A DNA stretch of 64,000 nucleotides, taken from assembly GCA_900753315.1 (NCBI GenBank), contig CAADYP010000018.1, forward strand, positions 62,001 to 126,000, read 5' to 3'. Position numbers and translations under genes: made by a program. Below are positions 7,153-21,600 of this stretch, in pieces. Below the pieces are notes generated by a model. It worked only from the letters and a program-made list of their open reading frames with translations, was not told the origin of the DNA and did no database searches. Each line of letters opens with the position of its first letter. Positions within the stretch are counted from its first letter, which is position 1. The DNA is from Clostridia bacterium. GTDB taxonomy: Bacteria > Bacillota > Clostridia > Christensenellales > UBA1242.

Positions 7153-8733
7153 TTAGTTTTTAAATTTGTCCATATATTCTTCATATGTCATTTGTTTGTC
7201 AATAATTGTGTTTTCGTCAACGATATCAATAATTCTGTTTGCAACTGTTTCGATAATTTCTTGGTCACCTGTGGCAAAAAGCATTCCGCCTTTGAAGTTT
7301 GTCATACCTTTGTTGAGAGATGTGATGCTTTCAAGGTCAAGATGGTTTGTTGGTTCGTCCAAGATCAAGAAATTTCCGGATTCAAGCATGATTTTTGCAA
7401 GCATACATCTCACTTTTTCTCCACCTGACAAGACATTAACTTCTTTCAAACTTTCTTCGCCAGAGAACAGCATCCTTCCAAGCCAACCTCTCACATAACT
7501 TTCTGTTTTGTCTTTTGAATATTGTCTGAGCCAGTCAACAATGCTTAAATGACAGTTGTCAAAATATTCTCTGTTGTCTTGTGGAAGGTAAGAATATTTG
7601 ATTGTTTTACCCCAACGAATTTCTCCGCTGTCAGCTTGTTCTTTTCCAGTCAAAATGTTGAAAAGGGTGGTCAAAACCAAACTGTTTGATGACAAAAATG
7701 CGATTTTTTGGTCGTGTTCAACAGTAAATGAAAGATTGTTAAACATACCTTTTTTTGTCAGTTTTTCCACTTTCAAAATTTCTTTTCCAATTTCTTGTTC
7801 GTATTTGAAATCAACATATGGATATTTTCTTGAAGAAGGCTTAAAGTCATCAATGGTGAGTTTTTCAAGTTCTTTCTTTCTGCTTGTTGCTTGTTTTGAT
7901 TTTGATGCGTTTGCAGAGAATCTTGCAATGAAGTCTTTAAGTTCTTTTGCTCTTTGCTCTGCTTTTTTGTTTTGGTCTTTTGCTTGTCTTGCCATAAGTT
8001 GGCTGGTTTCATACCAAAAATCGTAATTTCCAAGATACATATTGATTTCACCGAAATCGACATCGCAAATGTGGGTGCAGACCTTGTTTAAAAAGTGTCT
8101 GTTGTGGGATACGATGATAACGATGTTTTCAAAGTCGAGCAAAAAGTTTTCAAGCCATCTTATAGTTTTGAAGTCAAGGTTGTTTGTAGGTTCGTCCAAA
8201 ATCAAAATGTCTGGATTTCCAAACAATGCTTGTGCAAGCAAAACTTTGACTTTGAGTTTTGAATCAAGTGTTGACATAAGGTCATAGAAACAACTTTCTT
8301 CAATTCCAAGGTTTTGCAAAAGTGTCTTTGCTTCGCTGTCTGCTTCCCAACCACCGAGTTCTGCAAATTCTGTTTCAAGTTCACCGGCTCTTATCCCGTC
8401 TTCATCAGAAAAATCAGGCTTTGCATAGAGTTCATCTTTTTCTTTTTGAATTTCCATAAGTCTTTTGTGTCCCAAAAGAACTGTGTCCAAAACAGTCTCG
8501 TTGTCATATTTGTTTTGATTTTGTTCCAAAACAGACATTCTTTCACCAGGGGTAATCAAAATTTCCCCTGTGTTTGGTTCAATCTCGCCAGTCAAAATTT
8601 TCAAAAATGTAGATTTTCCAGCGCCATTTGCTCCAATAATGCCATAACAATTTCCCTTTGTGAATTTTAAATTCACTTCTTTATACAATGTTCTCCCACC
8701 AAAAGCAAGAGAGATGTTTAATGCCTGTATCAT
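7153..8733 (-). CDS. ykpA: ABC-F ATPase of the YkpA/YbiT group
   Basis: A 526-residue soluble protein with two ABC domains and no membrane part. ABC-F proteins act on the ribosome in translation. Domain 1 has Walker A GANGAGKST (about 35-43), Walker B LILDEPTNNLD and H-loop VSHNRHFLN; its signature is not a classic LSGG. The linker carries ARFSANASKSKQATSRKK, a hallmark of this group. Domain 2 has LSGGEKVR and LILDEPTNHLD, but its Walker A is degenerate (FLSSNSLVLTT) and the H-loop histidine is replaced (FATGDQE). Close match by memory to Bacillus YkpA. The ATG shares one base with the stop of the upstream gene (TAATG), so translation is coupled; AGGAGAAGTA precedes the start. Confidence 0.93.
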   Translation of the reverse strand: MIQALNISLAFGGRTLYKEVNLKFTKGNCYGIIGANGAGKSTFLKILTGEIEPNTGEILITPGERMSVLEQNQNKYDNETVLDTVLLGHKRLMEIQKEKDELYAKPDFSDEDGIRAGELETEFAELGGWEADSEAKTLLQNLGIEESCFYDLMSTLDSKLKVKVLLAQALFGNPDILILDEPTNNLDFKTIRWLENFLLDFENIVIIVSHNRHFLNKVCTHICDVDFGEINMYLGNYDFWYETSQLMARQAKDQNKKAEQRAKELKDFIARFSANASKSKQATSRKKELEKLTIDDFKPSSRKYPYVDFKYEQEIGKEILKVEKLTKKGMFNNLSFTVEHDQKIAFLSSNSLVLTTLFNILTGKEQADSGEIRWGKTIKYSYLPQDNREYFDNCHLSIVDWLRQYSKDKTESYVRGWLGRMLFSGEESLKEVNVLSGGEKVRCMLAKIMLESGNFLILDEPTNHLDLESITSLNKGMTNFKGGMLFATGDQEIIETVANRIIDIVDENTIIDKQMTYEEYMDKFKN

Positions 8734-9440
8734 TACTTCTCCTTAATAGTTGTGTCAAATTTATGTTTTTCTGTCTTTGGTGTAATCTTTATTATTGCAG
8801 TTTTTGCTTGATGTTTTGTTATAGATTTTTCCAAAGGTTTTTCTTCTTTTGTTTTAAAATTTTGTGCAGGTATATGCACTTTTTGAACATTTTGGTTCTT
8901 TTTCTTCGTTTTTTCTTTTTCCAAAAGTTGGATTTTTTCAACATATGAAATTTGATATTTATCTTCCAAATCAGCAAGAATTTCACTCAAGTTGCAGTCG
9001 TCAAGAAAAAGACCATCCAAAAAATTTCCAAAGATTGGATTCAAATCATAAATCTCTTGATAAGCCAAAGATTCATCAAATCTTTGGCTGTTAAATTCTT
9101 GTAAAATTATTGTCGTAATTTCAAGTCTCATATCAAGATAAATTTTAAATTTTTCTGAAAATTCTGGCGAAAAATTGAATTTATTTATATTTTTTTCGAT
9201 TTTTTTGATGTTTTTTAGGGAATTTTTAAAATATTTTTTTACATGATTTTTAGTGTCATAAATAAATTCTGGATATTTTATCCATTTTTTCATTTGTCCA
9301 AGATAGAGACATTCTTTAATTTTTTCGTTATCCAATGAAAAATCCTTAGGAAGTGGGCTGTAACCTGACACTTTATACAACTTCCCAAGTCTTGGATTGT
9401 TGAGATTTAAAAAATTCAAAACTTCATAATTTGTATTCAT
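8733..9440 (-). CDS. Hypothetical protein translationally coupled to the ABC-F gene
   Basis: A 235-residue protein with no signal or membrane segment. Residues 1-150 look helical and contain a basic stretch (around 60-90, many Lys and Asn); the last 60 residues are Lys/Thr-rich and probably disordered. No family recognised. Its stop overlaps the ABC-F start by one base, so it may work with translation or the ribosome, but that is inference from context. The start ATG 9440 has no ribosome site; a consensus promoter ends 6 bases before it, so the message is probably leaderless. Confidence 0.65.
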   Translation of the reverse strand: MNTNYEVLNFLNLNNPRLGKLYKVSGYSPLPKDFSLDNEKIKECLYLGQMKKWIKYPEFIYDTKNHVKKYFKNSLKNIKKIEKNINKFNFSPEFSEKFKIYLDMRLEITTIILQEFNSQRFDESLAYQEIYDLNPIFGNFLDGLFLDDCNLSEILADLEDKYQISYVEKIQLLEKEKTKKKNQNVQKVHIPAQNFKTKEEKPLEKSITKHQAKTAIIKITPKTEKHKFDTTIKEK

Positions 9441-9446
9441 AATTCA

Positions 9447-9475
9447 ATTATATACAATAAAAAAACTTGTGTCAA
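9447..9475 (-). promoter_or_regulatory. Consensus promoter placing +1 at the ATG
   Basis: Read on the minus strand: TTGACA (9475-9470), 17-base spacer, TATAAT (9452-9447), six bases, then ATG at 9440. Both hexamers are perfect. The expected transcription start coincides with the start codon. Confidence 0.8.
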
Positions 9476-9692
9476 CTTAAAATTGAAAATGCCTTGCTAA
9501 TATTGTATAAAAATTATTTTATATATAAATATATAATTTATAAAAAATATCTAATAATCGTTTGCGAAAATAGGCGGAAAAAATGTATAATTATTTTGTC
9601 GAAAAAGACAAACAATAAATTGAAAATTTATTTAATATAATTTTAGATTATTTTCAGTTTGCCTTAACAAAATTTGAGTAATTGGAGTTTGT

Positions 9693-12600
9693 ATGAAAAA
9701 AAGAGGAGTCCTCAGTCTTTGGAAAGTTATCGTTCTTGTTTTTGCAAGTTTGATTGGAGTGGCAGGAGCGTCAGTCTTTGGTGTATATCTTTCAGGAGGT
9801 TTTAACGAAAAGCATGTCGACCCACAAGATATGAGTTTTGATACCAATTTGAGTGAAGGTGAAGGATATTACAACACCAATTTGGGGCAATATGAAGTTG
9901 CCTCTGATTTTAAACTCGTCATCAGAACGACAACAGAAGGCGTAACAGAAAAGAAAGTTACATTGTCATTGAAAAACACAAAGGTTTCAGAAGGTGGTTA
10001 TGTAAGCGATGGAATTATTAGAGTTCCACAAATCGTTTCGTTAAACACTCCTTTTTCTGTAACTTTGGAAAAAGGACAAGTAGAAAGTTTTGACGAATGG
10101 GTAAAAGGCGGGACTTCTGTTTTGACAGCAAAATCTTCAAACATTCTCTTGACAGCACAAACAGCGAAAATTGCAGTTGATGTTCCTGTAAGCTCAATCA
10201 ATGTTGGCGTTAAAGGAATTGAAACTACAGGCGAAATATTGGAAGTTGTTGTTGGAACGACATTTGAACTCGAAACGGCATTTACTCCAAGTGCAAGCCG
10301 TTATCTCTTTTCTGACTCTTCAAGAGATAAAAATGTTTATTTTGCAAACTCTTCAGCCTACATACATTATGACTGGACAAACAGAAATTTTGTTGCAGAC
10401 AGAAGAAGTGGAAATGCAACAGATACAATCACTGTTTATACATTTGCAAACTCATATTATCAAAAAACGATTTTGGAAAGCATAACTGCACAATTTAGTG
10501 GGAATCCAACAGACGAAGAATTTAGTTCGGCTGTGACAAGTTATTTAAGCAATCATCCAGAAGTATGCATCTCAAAAACAGTTGCACTCAAAGTTTTGGA
10601 TATTGATGTTGCTTCAGTGGAAGTTGGAAACAGCGGAAACATTTTCTCAATGTATCTTGACCAATATCACACGGTAACAGCGGCATCTGTAAATGGCGAC
10701 AACACATTGAATGTTTCTATCAAGGACAGCAAGAACAACAGCCTTAATGCTTTGATGGGAAATGTTGGTATCAAAATTTCAAAAGGAATACCTCAACTTG
10801 CAATTTATGGTGGACAAGTTGTAAAGGTTGTTAAAACAGATGACGGAGTAACAATCACAAAAGAAAACTTTGGAAATTTGGCCGATTATTATAATGCACC
10901 AGAAGGCATCGATTATTATGTCTTGCCAAATTCTTCGCCAAAAGAGTTTAGAGATTATTTCTGGAGATTTGCAGCATCTGCAAAAATTGACAATGTTTCA
11001 TTGAAGGTAAACTTTTTCTATGAAGACGAAGATGGAAATTTGAAGAAATTTTTTGAAACAGATTCAGCAGAAAAAGAAATTGTTATTCTTGCAGAAGAAC
11101 ATGATTATGAAGAAGATCCAGCATGGACAAGAAATGACGCAATTAGCATGACTATCAATTTTGACGGAAATGGAAACGCAATTCCAAGTCACAGAGATTT
11201 GGCTGATGATTTAAATCCAATAAACAAAGATAATATCTACAAGACAGTAAGATACTTCTTGTTTATTGACCAAGACGATGAAAACTATGCTGACATAAAT
11301 GTTACAGATGTTTTCACTTGCAAAGCGGGCATTGAATACACAGCACTTACTGACATTCAAGGAGCAGTGCAAAAAAACGGATATATTTTGTATGAACTTA
11401 ACGGTTCTGTTTTGACAGCGGTTCAAAGTTTTGCTGGGAAAGTAAAAGTTATTGCAATGACAATCAAAACAGATGCCGACAACAAACCATATATTGAAAA
11501 TGGCAGATATCAAATTGTCAAAGTAAGCAGAGCAAAAGAAATTAAAGTTGAAAGCACTCTCTCAATCGTAAACTTTGACCCAAAAATTAGTTTTGGCGAT
11601 GGAGTTAGACCAAATGCACAATTTGACAACGATTATTATATTTCTGCAATAAACAGAAACGCAGATGGCAGTCAAAAGACAATGATTACTTTTGAATTGA
11701 CATTGAGCCAAAGCAAGGACACTAACACTGACAAAGCAAAGGTTATTGCTGCTTTCAATTCTGGAAACTTGACTATTGTTTGTCTTGACAAAACTGGTAA
11801 AGAAACAAACGCATATGTAACTTTGCAAGGTTTGGTTGACAAAGGGGTTGATGCCGGAAAGATTACATTCCAAGGAACTTTGGCAATTGAAGAAAATTAC
11901 TTTGCTGCAGGGAGAAATTCTCTTGATAAAGGAGTGTTTGTAAGACTCCAACTCAAATATAATGACGGCAAAGATGTCCACAAAAAAATTGTGACAGTTA
12001 AGAATGACGAAGAAAAAGATTATTTCTACATCTATTATCAACAACCAATAAAGGTTGAATTTGAATACACAAAAGATGCGGCACTTTTGGATAAAGATGA
12101 CGATAAAATTATCGACCCAATTAATGTAAATATCACTGCAACAAGTGGTATTAAGATTGGTTGGGGAAATAAAGATATTGCAGACGTTAATGCTTTGAAT
12201 GATATGTTTGCATACAAACTTACAGATCAGTACAACAATCAAATTGATGCAAACTCTTCAATATACAGCATTAGACTTGAAGAAACACTGGAAGAAGGAT
12301 ATACAGAGAGCATTATTGGACTTGATAGCACTATGACAAAAATCAAAACCTTCATTTCTACGCAAGGACAAACAAGAACATCATATTTGACCATTTATGT
12401 TGTGGACAAAGATGGAAATCGTGTAAACATTTTTGATGAGAACGGAAATGTAACACAACAACAAATGAAATCAGATACTATTACTTTCAATATCGCAAGT
12501 GAAGGCGTTTCAAAACTTGAATATGCCACAAAAGATGTTGTTATCAAAGGCGAAGGCAATCAAGAAGAATATGCGAATAGTTCAACTCTCAGTCAAGCAA

Positions 12601-15600
12601 CAGTAAGAAAATATGTCACAACAGATGACGAAATTGATATTGCAAGTTTGCTTAAAGTTTACACAAAAAATGCCGGCGATGAAGACACATTGGTTGAAGA
12701 TGTGGTTTACAAATTTGACAATGATTTCATCTCTGGGCTCAGTGCGGCAAACAAAAAAGATATTATGAAAATGTTTAATGTTTTGACTGCAGACGATGGT
12801 GGAAATTGGCTGGGTGCAAATACAGAAGAGTCGGAATACAAATCTATTGAAGCATTTAAAAACAAAAGCATTAAAAGAATGAAAATTTTAAGTCCGTTCA
12901 AAGAAGACACACAAGTTGTTTTCTCTGTTAGAGACAAAAATGAAACATTGTTTGATATATCTCTTGTTTTGATTTTGAAATCAGATATTACAATCAGCCA
13001 AAGTTTTAATTTGTATTATGAAGCAAACAAAGATTATTTGGTTCAAGAAGCCAATGCAATTGGTGTTTTTGCAGGTGAGTCATACAACCTTGATGAATAT
13101 GTAAAACTTAATTCTTACAAGGGTAGTAATGCCGCTGGTGATTCAACATACACATGGAAGAAAGGTATTGGCGCTGTAAGTTTGGAGGCGTCTGAAACTG
13201 GAGTGTTTAATGCAAATCCAAGCAATATTTGCAGCTTGAGCAATGAAGCAGAAGGAATCATCTTAAACATTGCAAACATTTACAATTTTACCATTGTAAG
13301 AATTACACTTTATTACGGATTTAATTCATTCTATGCTTGCAACATTACTTTCACATTGTATGTAAATCCAAACATTCTCGTAAAAGTTAATGGGACAAAG
13401 GAAACTCCATACATAAATCTTGAAAAGATGATAAATGGCAGTGTTGGTGAAAACATTTCTGACAAATATAATATCTATAGACTTACAAATTACATCAAAA
13501 ATGGGACCCTTGATGCGTTTGTCCTTGATGAAATTTCTTATGTAAACAATTCAACAGACAAATATGTAAAGATTGGAGAAGATGGAAAATTTTATTATGA
13601 AACAGGGACAAATTCAATAAACTTCACGCTTGGGCAAACATTCAATCAAGTTTTCAAAATTAGGGCAAAATCTGGTGATACATCACAGGATATTGATGCA
13701 GTTTTACTTTTTGATAACGGACAGGGCAAAAAGATAACGTTGTGTGATGCAAAGAGCCATTTGTCAATCAATTTCTCTGTTGGTTATGGAGAACTTGGGC
13801 TTGAAGAAGAACTTGCATCAACCGTTTTCGCTGATACAGTTAATGTAAAAACTTTGATATATAATGGTGAAACAAACTTACTTTTGAAACAAAGCACAAG
13901 CGATATCTACAAGATGAGAGATGGTTTTACTATCAATAAAGCAGAAGGAAGCGCGGTTTATTATTCAAACAATAAAATCCTTTGCACAAGAAACATTACT
14001 GGATTTATGAGTGTTGGCAATTTGGTTAATGTTGAAAGAACATTGTTAGATTCAGTTGGAACAAACCTTAAAATTATCATCTCTTTGAATGCAATCGTAA
14101 CGAAAGTTGGTGAAAAGTTTGTTTATTACAACAATGGCGAAACCCCAGAAGATGAAACTGGAATGATTTTCAATGCTTTTGGGAATGTTGATTTTGCAAA
14201 ATTGACAAGCAGCAATTATGCTGACTTGCAAGATGAAAATATTTATCAAGTTTTGGAAGCTGGAAAAGAATATAAGATAGTTCATAATTCCGTAGAACCA
14301 TTGACAGATCTTAAAAATTCATTTGGATTCTATTATGATAGCAATCTAAGTGGAATTAAAGATGAAACTGCGTCATATAGATTGTCAATTGTAGAAGATG
14401 CAACAGGATATGTGACTGGACTTGCAACGCTTGCAAAAGGAAAGGATGGCGATTCTCTTAATACAGTTTTAAAGATAAGTCACCTTGAAAACTCATATCA
14501 AGATGCTTACATTGTTTTGAGATTTGAACTTTACGAATTTACAGGGACAGTAGGAAACCTTACATGGTATTACCGCATAAAGGTAAATCCAAGTTTCACA
14601 GTGGGAAAAGTTTCTTATCCATATAGTGAAAATGGCGAATATCTCAACGAATATTCAAGTTACTATGATTCAGCTACAGGAAATTATGTTATTGATTTCT
14701 CTGAAAACTTTACAGCACAAAACAGCAACAATTTGACAGGCAAGCGTTTTGCTGATGTTGAATGGAAAAATACAGAAAATCCTGCAACAACTCTTGCTCA
14801 TTACGCAGTAAAGAGTGCAACAATCAATGGTGAAGAAATTACAGATTTTGCTTCTTATTTCAATTTCAACACTTATGAAAATGAAGGAGACTATGAAAAG
14901 GTTTCTATCAAACTTGTTGATGCAAATGCAAAAATTACAGTTATTCTTGAAAGAACGCTTTATGTTGATGGAATAAAGATGATTGGAAGTGCAATGCAAT
15001 ACAGATTGATGTTCAATCAAGGGGCAAATTATATCCACTCATTGAAAGCGGATTCAACTACTTTGACAGCAAAAAACAATGTTTATGATGTTTCGATAAA
15101 AGCAAGTGCTACAGAAACAGTTCTTACGCCAAGCATTATGATTTCAAGCAACGGAACAGAAAGTAAGGTTGAAGATTTCAATGCTTATATTTCTGGCACG
15201 ACAGAAGAACTTTCAAGTTCGCTCAAGTTTATGGGATATGTAAAGAAAGGTGCAAAACTTTATAGTGATGAAGGAACAACAGAAGTTGAAACTTTGGATG
15301 TTGACCTTATTATTGGAACATGGCTTGAAGCACAATATTCTGACAATTATGTTGAAGTAACAAAAGACGCGAATGTTTATTATGTAAGCAAAGAAGATAT
15401 CGCTTATACTTATGCTTATTTGGACGATAGCAAGAAATTGCATGTTCGTGCGAAAGACAAGATTACACAAGACAAGACATTTGAAATTGGTTTCTATACT
15501 GATGAAAGAGTTGTGTTTAAAGTAAATCTTACTGTAACAAGTTATTTTGAATATAGATTGAATGATTCTATCTCATTTATGGGTGGGAAACAATATGATG

Positions 15601-18600
15601 CAGTTGGCGAAGATAATGGAATCTTTGCAAGTTTGACGGCAAACAAGAGTGGGGTTACTGCAGCGCTTTCAAATATCAAATTGACAGGAAAGAATAACAG
15701 ACCTTACACATACAAAAAAGCAACAGCAGGCACTTACAGTGCTTCTACTCAATATTATGTTTTGAGCTCAGGACAATATATTGCTGTTGAAACATCAAAT
15801 GCAGACGATTTAGAAAATTATTATGTTGTAGATTTGCATCTTTCAGATTTGTTTAAGTTTGAAAATGGAAAAGTAGAATTTGCACATCTCACTGAAAATG
15901 TAACTTTCAATTTTACAGCAACAATCAATAGTGAATATTCATTTGATTTCACATTGGAAGTTAAGGATTCATTTAATGTAAACACACTCCGTAGATATAT
16001 GGATACAAACATTAGATATGGAGCAGTTAAATTTGATGTAAAGTTGGATGTTATCCAGACTAGTCTTGCAGATTTGATGCCAAAAATAGAAGGTGGAAAA
16101 ACTGAGTATGTTTTTGAAGATGGAACAACAGAAAAAACAATAACACCAGAAGAAGTAAATGATGCAACTATTTGCAATCAAAAGAGCACAATTTTGTGCA
16201 AGTTTGACGGAAAGACAATGTTTAGTTTTGAAGTGGAATATAGATACACAACAAGACCAAATGTTAAGATTTCTACAAATTATCCTGCACCAGACGGAAA
16301 GAATGTGCTTGACAAAGAATATCTTTCTGCAAAAGGTGGGTCTGGCGAATTTAAGACAGCCACAATTTCAGATTTCTTTGGAAGCAAAGCATTGTTTGGT
16401 CTTGGCAACAGAATTACCGTTGAAAATTTGGCAAAAGATGAGAATGGTAATGTCAACATTGATCAAAATTGGACAATCACGGTTTCATCAATTACAAACG
16501 CAAAAGTAAATGTAAATGGAAAGATTATTTTAAGTGATTCTGCAGACAAGCTTGTTGGCACAGCAACAAATGCGGCTCCAAATGTCAATTTGACATTCTC
16601 TATGATAGACTCTTCAAGAGATGCAACAGTAACATTTGATGTTATTATCAACAAAGTCACAGTAAATTACACTATTGTAATTGTGGCTACAGATGTCATC
16701 CAAGTTTCTACAAATGCACCAAACTATCTTAATAATAGAGAAGTAATTTATGCAGAAGACTTGACAAAACAAAATGATAAGAATTTGTTTAAACAAAATA
16801 GAATTGTAAACTACACTCTCAAATCATCAGTTACTGTAGGAACAGAATATTATTTGAGATATACAAACACTTCAGGAGAAGTAAAAGTTGTTTCTATCAC
16901 AGCAAAAAATGTTGGAGAGACAACAAACATTGATGTTGGCGAAAGCATGACAGGATATACTTATAAGGCTACATATACAAGCAAAATCGCCGCAGAAAGC
17001 GGACTTGAATCTAGTGTAATATCTGATGAAACGATCTATGAAGTTTTTCCAACTCTTACAAGCAGAATTGTGATAAAATATTATGACGGCTCTACTGTCG
17101 CATTTGGAGAAAATGTAACATTGAGTTTGAGAAAAGAAAAAAAAGAAGCCTCTATAAATGCAGATGAAGTTGCTTTAAGTGGAGAAGATTTCCAAAATGA
17201 AGCGAAATACGAAATTAAAGTAAAAATGGGAACGGAAGAGATTTCCACATCAAGTCAATACATATTGTATTTGGATATTGAATTTGCAGTTGATGGCAAT
17301 GCCGATTCTGCTGAAGGGTATACAACCGTTGAAATAAATGCAGGAACGGAACTTCCATTGTTGTCATATACTTCGTTTGGAATCAAGAATGCAAGAACTG
17401 GACTTTTATATAATCAAGATAGTATGTACGCATCGGGCGGTTCGCTTAGTCTTTCAATTTTGGGATTTAGCGATACGGCAATTAAAGATGATTCCCAAGC
17501 AAAGAAAATACATGACAATCTCACTAGAAAAGCTGGAAAAGATTTGACAAAAGAAATTGTTTATTCGACTGGGTTGATTCCAAGAGCAGGTGTTTCTGAA
17601 CTTAATAGTGCTGGCTCAAATGAAGATTTGACCAAAAACTATATCACATTGTCGGGTATCTTGAAAAATGGAAAGACAGTAGATTACAACATCAACGCAC
17701 AAGGTGCAAACAATGATGGTAACCATGTTATGATGAGAGTAACTTATACAGTTAATGTAGGTTTGGGAAATCCTATTACTTCTACACATAACATTTTGTT
17801 TAAGGTTTTGCCAAATTCAACAATGAGATTTAAGAGCCAAAATGAAGATTCTCAAATCTTCAATAATGCATCAACTGAAATTGTTAATGGGCAGACAGTT
17901 GCAAGCAACTATGTCGCACCATATGACATTGTTTATGCAGCTGGCGATGGTTTCGCAAAAGTAAATTTCTGGACAACAAAACCAACAGATACTGGGAAAG
18001 CAACATCAGTGATTGTTGCAAATATGTATGGAAAAACGGCAAATAGTGCTAATAAGTTTACATATTCATATAACCCAGATTTGGGTAAGCAAGGATATAA
18101 TGAGAAAGATTTGCTCAATAAGTCTGATGAGTCTGATCTATGGGGTGCTAATGGTTGGAGTAAGGAAGATTCAGTTTATAAGAGCAAACCTTTGGATAGT
18201 AGTTTAAAAAATGTTGGGGTAACGATTTCTCCAATCACTCTTGGAACAACAGGATATATTTTTGAACTTGAGAATGATTTCGGTTACAAAGCAAAATTTT
18301 ATATCAAGATTTCTGCAAATGAAAATCCAACAATTTATTCTGCACCACAAACATTGAAAGAAGAAGACAAAATTGCAGTTGGACTTAGATATCAAACTGT
18401 TACACCAGCCAAAGATGCAAGTGGGGACTACCAACTTTACCAAAATATCATATATAGAAAGAAAGTCGATTTAAATGAATATGCCAATGTTTTAAAAATC
18501 ACTGGCAAAGACAACATTGACACAATGATTATGGAAGCAACACTTACAAAAAATGTAGGAGAATTGACTGCTGGTAGCAAAATTTACAAAACATTTACTA

Positions 18601-21600
18601 AGGCAGATAAAGTAAATATCGTAGATGGCACTGCTGACAATAATTGGAGACAAGGAATCGATTCAACGAAAGTTGTTTCAATTACATCTGAAAACTTGGA
18701 AGGGGCATCATGTGTAATCTATGTAAAAGCAATTAAAAGTGAAGGCGGTTTGAATTCATACACAATTGAATATGTTGATGCAGGAGAAAAAAATGATAAT
18801 GGAACATACAACAATGAAACAATTGATCAAGTCCATACACCTTCTAGTGATTATAAAGATCCATTGTTTGGAACAGAATCTGGAGAAACAGAACCAAAGG
18901 GTATAATTTTGACTGGTATAACAGCATATGGATATGAAAACACATATGGCGGAATTGATTTGAGTTCTATTATGACTTCAAGAGTTCACTCAATCTTTGT
19001 AAAAAATATTGAATTCTATTATGGCGAACAAAAGATTGGAACATGCAGTTCAAAGAGCACGGCAAACAAATACTTAATAACAAACAAAGGGTATTCATTC
19101 TCAACAGATGGAACAAGTTTGGAAACAGGAAAGCCTTACACTTATGATAAAATGGGCTTTACAGTTCCAGTTATTGATGACAGTTATTTGTATGGAAATG
19201 GAAATGCTTTGTCTCAAGTAAAGATGGTTATTACTTTGACCGACGCAGAAAATAATATATGTCAGGTAACATCTTATGTTGCATTGGAAAGACAACAAGA
19301 TCTTAGCAACATCTTTTCAAGTGAAATTGTTTATGATGGCTCTTCACCAGTTTCTAGCGATTCGGAGAACGTTTATAATGACACATTGGAAGTTGAGTTG
19401 AAATCTGGAGAAAGTGTTTCTCTTGTAGTAAACAATAATGATATAACAAGTGTTGACATTGATACAAGAAGCTTGGTAGACAGCACTGGAACAACTAAAA
19501 TTGCAAACATTATTACTTTGACAAACAATAAGACTTATACTGTGAAAGAATATGTGGGCATTTCAACAAGCATTGTTGGGCTTACAAAAAATCTTGATAC
19601 AACTTCAAATTTCTATATAATGGTTGTTTCAAAGTCAGGAACGCCTGGACTCTTCTATAATGGCAAAACAATTGCTGTTGACACAAATGGAAAAGCTTCT
19701 GCAACAATTGAGAAGTATAGTACAAAATCTTTAATAATGAACATTGAAAATGTTGCAGAACTTAACAATCAAAATTACAAAGCTGAAACATTGTATTTCT
19801 TGTATAATGGTAAGAAAGTATATCAAACAGTAAAAACTTTCAATGTTTATCCAATTTATTACAAAGCGGCAACAAATGAAAATGTTACAGATGATCAAGA
19901 AACTATAAAGGTAAACAAATATCTTAAAGTTTCAAATGGAACAAACTCTTATTATGTAATGCAACTTTCAGATTGGGCAAAAGGAATCAATCTTTACAAT
20001 AAAAATTCAGTGCCTCAATCTTTAAGTGGTATTGGAGGTCAATATTATACATTGCATTACGAAATTAACACTAGTGCAGGTGGCTCTGGTTCGGCATTTA
20101 TTGATGAGACTGGACTTATAACAACAACAGAAGATTTTAATTTTGTGTCTCATACAATCACTGTCAATGTTTATTGCAAGGTGTCTGGATATGATGGAAA
20201 CTTTGAAGACATAAACACAAGATTGAAACTTGGATCATTTAGACTTTATCTTAATACTTCAATAACGCTAACAGGTTCGATAACTGGTGGACAGGCAGTA
20301 AAAATTGACAACAGCGTTGTGGTTATTCCTGCCGGATATACTCTTTGGGGAACAACATCTTCAGATACAATTTCAGATAGCATTACTTTGTCAAACACTG
20401 CATTTTCAATTGAAGTTGGACAAGAAATTGATTTTGCAGCATTGTTTGGTTTGGATTTGCCAAATGTCAATTATCATTTGGTATCATATGAAAAGTCAGG
20501 AACCAAAACATATACAAACTTCAACAATGTCAACTCTTGGACATTTAATGAAACTGGAGAATACACGCTTGAAATAGTCGTTGTTTCAAGGGAAAAGGTT
20601 TCCAGAATAGACGGTGTTAAAATTTTGGTATACAACACATCTGTTACCGAATCACAAAGTTCTTCAGGAAATATAGGCGATACAATTGGTTTTGATACTA
20701 CTGAAACATGGTATGATATTTCTGATGGGAAATATGAAGAAGTTACAGGCTTCAAAAGTGCTGAAAAAGGTATTTATACTAAACAATATATAGTAATAAA
20801 CAATGAAACGAAGGTTTCAAAACTTGTAAACAAAACTTTCTATATTTATACTAAAACTAAAGAGGTCACAGTGGCATTAAACTCTAAAGCCACATTCCAA
20901 CTTTCTTCTTTGGTTGAATTGAAAGAAAATGAAAGAGTCGATATTTATAAAATCATAGATACAAAAACAATAACAAAGAGAACCTCTGAATCTTTTGCCT
21001 ATGCAGAAAATACTTATATTGGTGCAAATTACATTGCTGTAATAAAAGAGCAAGGCAAGGTCGATATTAAAAATATTGTTTTGTATAATGTAACTTACAA
21101 ATTTACTTCTTCTACATTAAACAAATTGGGTGTTTCTATTGCTGCTGGGGCTAAGCCAGAAACTGCAGAAAACACAATTAAAGAAGCAATTAAAAAAGAC
21201 AAAGGAATTGATTCTAGTGTTTCAGTAAGTTTGATGAATGACTATGGTGTCACAAGTGCTTTTGCTTATGATGATAAAGGCGAAAGTCTTGTTGCTCAAA
21301 AATATTTTGTTGAATATACTGACAAAAATGGAAGCACAAAATTTGCAAAATATGAAATCACATTCTTTGTTTATCAAAGTGAAATTAAAATTTCACAAAC
21401 TGTAAGTGCTGGTGCTACGTTCATTCTTTCTACTTCTTTGAATGAGAAAGTAAAGAAGAGTACTGGGAATGCTGATTTTACGGGGACCATCTCTTATTAC
21501 ACAATTAGTGGAGCATCATTGCAAAATATTGAAGAGATGACAATTACCAAAAGCGAAACAAGAGAATGTTATGCTCTGGTAAATGGGAAATATTATAAAA

